From NCBI GenBank assembly GCA_016235555.1, contig JACRKC010000054.1, positions 1 through 37,660 of the forward strand: a DNA stretch of 37,660 nt, given 5' to 3'. The notes under the pieces were generated by a model. That model made no database searches and was not told the DNA's origin. It worked only from the letters and a program-made list of their open reading frames with translations. The position numbers and the translations under genes are program-made. Below, piece after piece: positions 33,673 to 37,660 of the stretch. The DNA is from Verrucomicrobiota bacterium. GTDB lineage: Bacteria > Verrucomicrobiota > Verrucomicrobiia > Opitutales > Opitutaceae. Positions within the stretch are counted from its first letter, which is position 1. The number at the start of each line of letters is the position of its first letter.

Positions 33673-33700
33673 CCGCGATCAGTTACCGCGTGACAAAGGT

Positions 33701-33721
33701 CAGGTCACAGACCTGCCCTAC
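33701..33721 (-). repeat. single REP-like hairpin GTAGGGCAGGTCTGTGACC
   Basis: Read on the minus strand it begins GTAGGGCAGGTCTGTGACCT and folds CAGGT/ACCTG. It shares GTCTGTGACC with the REPIN core at 25655-25725. It appears as a single unit, not a doublet. Confidence 0.6.
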
Positions 33722-33796
33722 CTCGGAGTCCGTCCGCCTTCCCGGACAAAAGTGCGTGACAGCCTCCAGTGCAGCGACCCCGAGATTTCGTGGGGT

Positions 33797-33965
33797 GTAG
33801 CCGCGAGCGTGACAGACGGCGTGAACCCCCGCGGCATTCATTCCGCCGCGCGACGTGTAGCGGAAACCGTGAGGTTTTCGTGGGATCTGGCCCGCGTTCG
33901 GGCGAAAAGCTCACGCTTTCCGCTACCACCGTCGCGTTCGCACCCAGTCTGTCACGCTCGCAGCC
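33797..33965 (+). repeat. nested REPIN-like element
   Basis: The outer pair is GTAGCCGCGAGCGTGACAGA(C) at 33797 and (G)TCTGTCACGCTCGCAGCC ending near 33965. The inner pair at 33857-33926 is GTAGCGGAAACCGTGAGG ... CTCACGCTTTCCGCTAC, copy 3 of the GTAGCGGAA family. Together with 33701-33721 this occupies much of the 505-base gap (33673-34177) before the receptor gene; no gene is supported in that gap. Confidence 0.8.
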
Positions 33966-34177
33966 ATCCGGCGTTGCGAGGTCACGCTGGTTCCGGGGCG
34001 CTGCACGACCCGCGCCAGAATCGCCAGATAGCTGCGAGCGCCGGCGAGCGGCCCGGCCGCCGCGCCACCGCGCACGAAAGTGTGATACTCCCGGGCGTGC
34101 CGGCGGTGGGCGTGCCGCCCTCGATGGGGCCGTTCCCCGCGCCCTCCGGCGCCCCACCCCAAGCCCACTGACCGACC

Positions 34178-37100
34178 ATGCGTTTCCCGCAACTCTCGCG
34201 CCTTTGCGCGTGTGCCTGCGCCTTGTTGTTGCCCGCGTTTGCTCCGGCGCAACCGGCCCTGACCGGTGAGATCACCGGCCGCGTTTTCAATCCCGCGACC
34301 GGCGCCTACGTCCGCCACGCCCAGGTGCGCATCGAAAACACCGGCCAGACCACCGTCTCCGAGGATGGCGGCACGTTTCGTTTCGTCGGCGTGCCGCCCG
34401 GCGACATGCGCCTCGCGGTCAGCTTCACCGGCTATGCGACGGCCACCGCCATCGTGCGCGTGACCGCCGGTGCGACGGCGACGCGCGACTTCGAGCTCAC
34501 GAGCGTCGTCGAGAAAGGCGACGGCTCGACCGTCAAACTCGACAAGTTCGTCGTCTCGACCGAGCGCGAGGGCAACGCCAAGGCCATCATGGAACAGCGT
34601 AATTCCATGAACATCACCAACAGCGTCGCCTCCGACGTGTTTGGCGACGTGGCCGAGGGCAACGTCGGCGAATTCCTCAAGCACATGCCCGGCATCGAGC
34701 TCGACCTCGTGCAGGGCGAGATCCGCACCGTGCGCCTCCGCGGCCTCGGCTCCGAATACACCCAGGTCACCCTCGACGGCGTGTCGCTCGCCAGCGCCGA
34801 CGCCAACCAGGGCGCCTCGGGCAACGCCCGCGCGTTCAGCTTCGAGCAGGTGTCGCTCGCGAGCATGGACTCGATCGAGGTTTCCAAGACCATCAGCGCC
34901 GACGTCGACGCCAACGCCCCCGCCGGCACGATCAACCTGAAGACCAAGCGCGCCTTCGACCGCAGCGGCCGCCGCGTGTCGGTCACGGCCAATCTCACCG
35001 CGTTCTCCACGCGCTTCAATTACGACAAGTCCTACGGCCCCGACGACCGCCTGTCGCACAAGATTTATCCGGGCGGAATCTTCGACTACTCGGATGTGTT
35101 CTTCAACAAACGGCTGGGGGTGAATTTCAACGTCAGCGAGTCGATGGCCTATTCCGCCAACGCGCGCACCACCGTCACCTACAACTACGCGACCACCGCC
35201 GCCGACCAGCGCCCCGTCGTCCCGACCGCGCTGGTGTTCCTGCACGCGCCGCGCACCAACCGCCGCTCGACGGTGAATTTCGCCGCCGACTTCAAGGCCA
35301 CGTCACGCCTCGTCCTCTCCCTCAGCCTCCTCTACAATTACGCCGACCTGAACAACCCGCAGCGCGCGCTCACGTTCAACACCGGCGCGCGCACCACGGT
35401 CGTCGGCGCCGACCCGTTGCTGAGTTTTTCCACCACCAGCGCCGCCAGCGTGGTCGCCAACCCCGCCGCCATCGTGAAGCTCGGCCAGACGATCACCGCG
35501 CTGCCGAAATTCGAATACCGCCTCGGCGGTCTGACCGTCGAGGGCAAGTTCGCGGGCTCCAACTCGATCAGCTGGTATGACCCGCGCGGCCGGCAGGATT
35601 CCCTCCGCGACGCCGGCGCGATGACCGACGCCGGGGTGATTTACACGGCCAGCCGCTCCTCGCTCCGCAGCGCCGACTGGCACATCGTCCAGACCGGCGG
35701 GCCGGACATGGCGGACGGCGCGAACTACACCAACCCCACCATCACGATCGACGACGGCCGCTGCGCGCTCACCGACGTCTACAGCGGAGAGATCACCGGC
35801 ACGATCCGCACGAGCAAATTTCTGCCCATCGCCTGGAAGGCCGGCGTGAAGCGCCGCTACGAGATCCGCGATTTCCGCCTCGATACGGAGTCGCTGCGTT
35901 ACGACCTGATCGGTGTGCCGGTGCGTGGCGCGTGGGCCGGCTACCGTTCGCCGTTCGAGTTCGACATGGGTGGCACCAACACCGATGCGAGCCTCCGCTC
36001 CGTCAACGGCAGCACCGTCTACATGCCCGACCTCGGCCGCCTCGGCGCGCTGTTCCGCGAGAGCCCGACGCGGTTTGCGCAGAACATCACCGCGACCAAT
36101 TTCTACAACGCCTTCATCGGCAACCGGCGCAATTACGAGGAGACGATCGACGCCGGGTTCCTCATGGCCACGGCGAGCCTCGGCAAGGCGATCGTCCGCG
36201 CCGGCCTGCGCCGCGAGACCACGCACACCGACTCGCTCGAGTTCGACCCGCGTTCGCCCGCCGAGGTCAATCGCGCCGGCTTCGCCGACACCGCCGGCCG
36301 CGCCAGCACGATCGACGGCCTCAAATACCAGTTTTTCTCGAAGCCGAAAATCCACCGCGAAGGCGGCTACGGCAACTGGTTCCCCAGCGCCTCGCTCAAA
36401 TACGCCGTCAATCGCAACCTCGACCTGCAGTTCGGTTTCAGCACCACGATCCGCCGGCCGACCTTCCGCGACCTCGCGGGCGTCTGGGTGATCAATGACG
36501 ATGCCCTCACCGTCAGCGCGCCCAATCCGCAGTTGCAGCCCGAGACCTCGCGCAACTACTCGGCGCGGGCGGCCTATTACTTCGAGCCGGTCGGCGTCCT
36601 CGCGGTGAACGCGTTCCAGAATTCCGTGAAAGGCCTCTTTCTCACCGGCAACAAGACCGCCACCGAGTTCGGTTACAGCGGCGACGTCGACCTGTCGAAC
36701 TACACCTTCATCACGACCACGCAGAGCTCCCGCCGCGTGCTCGTGCGCGGCATGGAATACGAATATTCGCAGAGCCTCTCGTTCCTGCCGCAGCCGTTCA
36801 AGGGTCTCACGGTGCGCGCGAGCTACACGCGCAACTACGCCGAGATTCCCACGGTCAACATGATCCCGCACTCGATCAACGCCGGTGTCGCCTACTCGTT
36901 CCGCCGGGTCAACGTCTACACCAACTTCAACTGGCGCGACAATTATCCCAACGTGATCGCCACGACCGCGACCGGCACCAACCGCTACTACCGGCACCGG
37001 GGCAACCTCGACATCGGCGGCGGCTACCGGATCACCGACCGCTACAATTTCTTTTTCTCCGCGCGCAACATCTTCAACGAGCCCTACCTCATCATGGAAA

Positions 37101-37183
37101 AAGTCGCGGCCAATCCCGCCGCGGTCCAGTTCTACGAAGTCAACGGCATCAACTGGACGTTCGGCGTGAAAGGCGTGTATTGA
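34178..37183 (+). CDS. TonB-dependent outer-membrane receptor
   Basis: 1001 residues. A signal peptide (SRLCACACALLLPAFAPAQP) is followed by a carboxypeptidase-regulatory-like domain at about 28-110 (GEITGRVFNPATGAYVRHAQ, GTFRFVGVPPGDMRLAVSFT). The plug domain spans about 130-260, with KHMPGIELDLVQGEIRTVRL and RGLGSEYTQVTLDGV. The long C-terminal part is rich in alternating beta-strand sequence and ends in an aromatic strand (INWTFGVKGVY) as needed for barrel insertion. NIFNEPYLIM near the end is a conserved TonB-receptor motif. It imports a ligand across the outer membrane using TonB energy; the two-component system just upstream suggests regulated uptake. The substrate cannot be read from the sequence. 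The gene is complete. Confidence 0.92.
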   Translation: MRFPQLSRLCACACALLLPAFAPAQPALTGEITGRVFNPATGAYVRHAQVRIENTGQTTVSEDGGTFRFVGVPPGDMRLAVSFTGYATATAIVRVTAGATATRDFELTSVVEKGDGSTVKLDKFVVSTEREGNAKAIMEQRNSMNITNSVASDVFGDVAEGNVGEFLKHMPGIELDLVQGEIRTVRLRGLGSEYTQVTLDGVSLASADANQGASGNARAFSFEQVSLASMDSIEVSKTISADVDANAPAGTINLKTKRAFDRSGRRVSVTANLTAFSTRFNYDKSYGPDDRLSHKIYPGGIFDYSDVFFNKRLGVNFNVSESMAYSANARTTVTYNYATTAADQRPVVPTALVFLHAPRTNRRSTVNFAADFKATSRLVLSLSLLYNYADLNNPQRALTFNTGARTTVVGADPLLSFSTTSAASVVANPAAIVKLGQTITALPKFEYRLGGLTVEGKFAGSNSISWYDPRGRQDSLRDAGAMTDAGVIYTASRSSLRSADWHIVQTGGPDMADGANYTNPTITIDDGRCALTDVYSGEITGTIRTSKFLPIAWKAGVKRRYEIRDFRLDTESLRYDLIGVPVRGAWAGYRSPFEFDMGGTNTDASLRSVNGSTVYMPDLGRLGALFRESPTRFAQNITATNFYNAFIGNRRNYEETIDAGFLMATASLGKAIVRAGLRRETTHTDSLEFDPRSPAEVNRAGFADTAGRASTIDGLKYQFFSKPKIHREGGYGNWFPSASLKYAVNRNLDLQFGFSTTIRRPTFRDLAGVWVINDDALTVSAPNPQLQPETSRNYSARAAYYFEPVGVLAVNAFQNSVKGLFLTGNKTATEFGYSGDVDLSNYTFITTTQSSRRVLVRGMEYEYSQSLSFLPQPFKGLTVRASYTRNYAEIPTVNMIPHSINAGVAYSFRRVNVYTNFNWRDNYPNVIATTATGTNRYYRHRGNLDIGGGYRITDRYNFFFSARNIFNEPYLIMEKVAANPAAVQFYEVNGINWTFGVKGVY

Positions 37184-37198
37184 GCCGCGCTGCGTAAT

Positions 37199-37259
37199 GT
37201 GGACGAGGCGTCCCGCCTCGTCGGTTGGCTTGCCCGCGCCCCGCTCGGGTGAGCGGGGC
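37199..37259 (+). repeat. two hairpins between the receptor gene and the CRISPR array
   Basis: GTGGACGAGGCGTCCCGCC at 37199 is identical over 21 bases to the left arm at 22627; its inner GACGAGGCG-TCC-CGCCTCGTC is a perfect hairpin. A second perfect hairpin, GCCCCGCTC-GGGT-GAGCGGGGC, lies at 37238-37259. Neither has a T-tract, but together they may end receptor transcription. Confidence 0.6.
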
Positions 37260-37296
37260 GACAAGCGTTCGGGCGGGCGACTGCGGCGATCATCAA

Positions 37297-37660
37297 GTTT
37301 CAATCCGCGCGGGGGCGCGACAGGCGCTGAGGAGGGCGGCGTGATGACTGTGCTGTTTCAATCCGCGCGGGGCGCGACCAACAACTCGGAATTCCGCGAG
37401 GTGGTGCGCCAGTTTCAATCCGCGCGGGGGCGCGACGCACATGGGCGGATGTGATGGCCGGGCTGCGCGGTTTCAATCCGCGCGCCCCCGCGCGGGGGCG
37501 CGACGGTAGCGCACCTGTTTGCGCTGGTGTTCGCGCACCGTTTCAATCCGCGCGGGGGCGCGACATGCACAACACCGAGCGCAATCCCGACCCGTCGTTT
37601 CAATCCGCGCGCCCCCGCGCGGGGGCGCGAGAGACGGCAGATGGGGATACGGTGGGCGGG
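37297..37660 (-). CRISPR. type I-C-like CRISPR array, trailer end, truncated by the window
   Basis: Six repeats begin GTTTCAATCCGCGCG at 37297, 37355, 37412, 37470, 37540 and 37597, with spacers of 33, 33, 33, 35 and 32 bases and a sixth spacer cut by the window end. On the minus strand repeats end GGATTGAAAC and carry a GC-rich hairpin, as in type I-C (Cas5d-processed) arrays. So transcription runs right to left, the leader lies beyond 37660, and 37297 is the old end. Repeats are 25, 24, 25, 35, 25 and 35 bases: only the fourth and sixth keep both hairpin arms, and the sixth ends in G not C. No cas gene is in the window. Confidence 0.93.

Noticed and set aside
37184-37660. cas genes or a CRISPR leader at the array
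   Set aside because: Repeat orientation puts the leader and probably cas genes to the right of the window; nothing Cas-like lies to the left.

Overview
The window looks like chromosomal DNA of a high-GC Verrucomicrobiota bacterium, most likely Opitutales/Opitutaceae. This is inferred from gene content and not from a marker gene: a PVC-type pair of DUF1549/DUF1553 and DUF1501 proteins, a Bacillus/Wolinella-type succinate dehydrogenase with one large cytochrome b subunit, an Opitutaceae-style TonB-dependent receptor with an N-terminal carboxypeptidase-regulatory domain, and very many palindromic interspersed repeats. Most starts have a pyrimidine-rich leader and no Shine-Dalgarno sequence.

Layout. 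(1) 106-8527: five-gene redox operon: Tat-exported ferredoxin, NapH-like membrane polyferredoxin, membrane-anchored PQQ-type propeller, a fused NuoE/HndB/NuoF diaphorase, and a NuoG-N-terminus/GltD-like flavoprotein without a visible NAD(P)-binding motif. It resembles an Hnd-type NAD(P)H module with no hydrogenase subunit. (2) 8782-13411: RND efflux adaptor and MdtB/C-like pump. (3) 13414-13877: tRNA-Pro(TGG) on the minus strand, preceded by a small GIY-YIG nuclease gene and then a broken copy of the 5' part of the same tRNA. (4) 14037-16545: LysM protein, Nudix hydrolase, PaaK-like adenylating enzyme. (5) 16727-21008: sdhC-sdhA-[ORF6N gene]-sdhB. (6) 21192-25442: two small proteins, an exported beta-propeller, lysA, gpsA. 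(7) 25873-30490: DUF1549/DUF1553 gene with one in-frame TAA, then a DUF1501 gene. (8) 30578-37183: sensor kinase, LuxR-type regulator, TonB-dependent receptor. (9) 37297-37660: trailer end of a type I-C-like CRISPR array that runs off the window; no cas genes are present.

Two themes run through the window. First, at least ten sorts of palindromic repeat fill operon junctions and even enter coding sequence. Six elements share GTAG...CTAC ends, as in REP doublets (REPINs), but no RAYT transposase is present. Second, at three operon junctions (2175-2441, 6666-6938, 9942-10208) the repeat-filled gap is one open frame that starts in an ATGA overlapping the upstream stop and ends in an ATGA overlapping the downstream start. 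A fourth junction (28821-29219) does this in two steps. This suggests that repeats were inserted at former ATGA overlaps and that translational coupling was kept by translating the repeat. The other leading candidate for something new is the tRNA-Pro/GIY-YIG unit.
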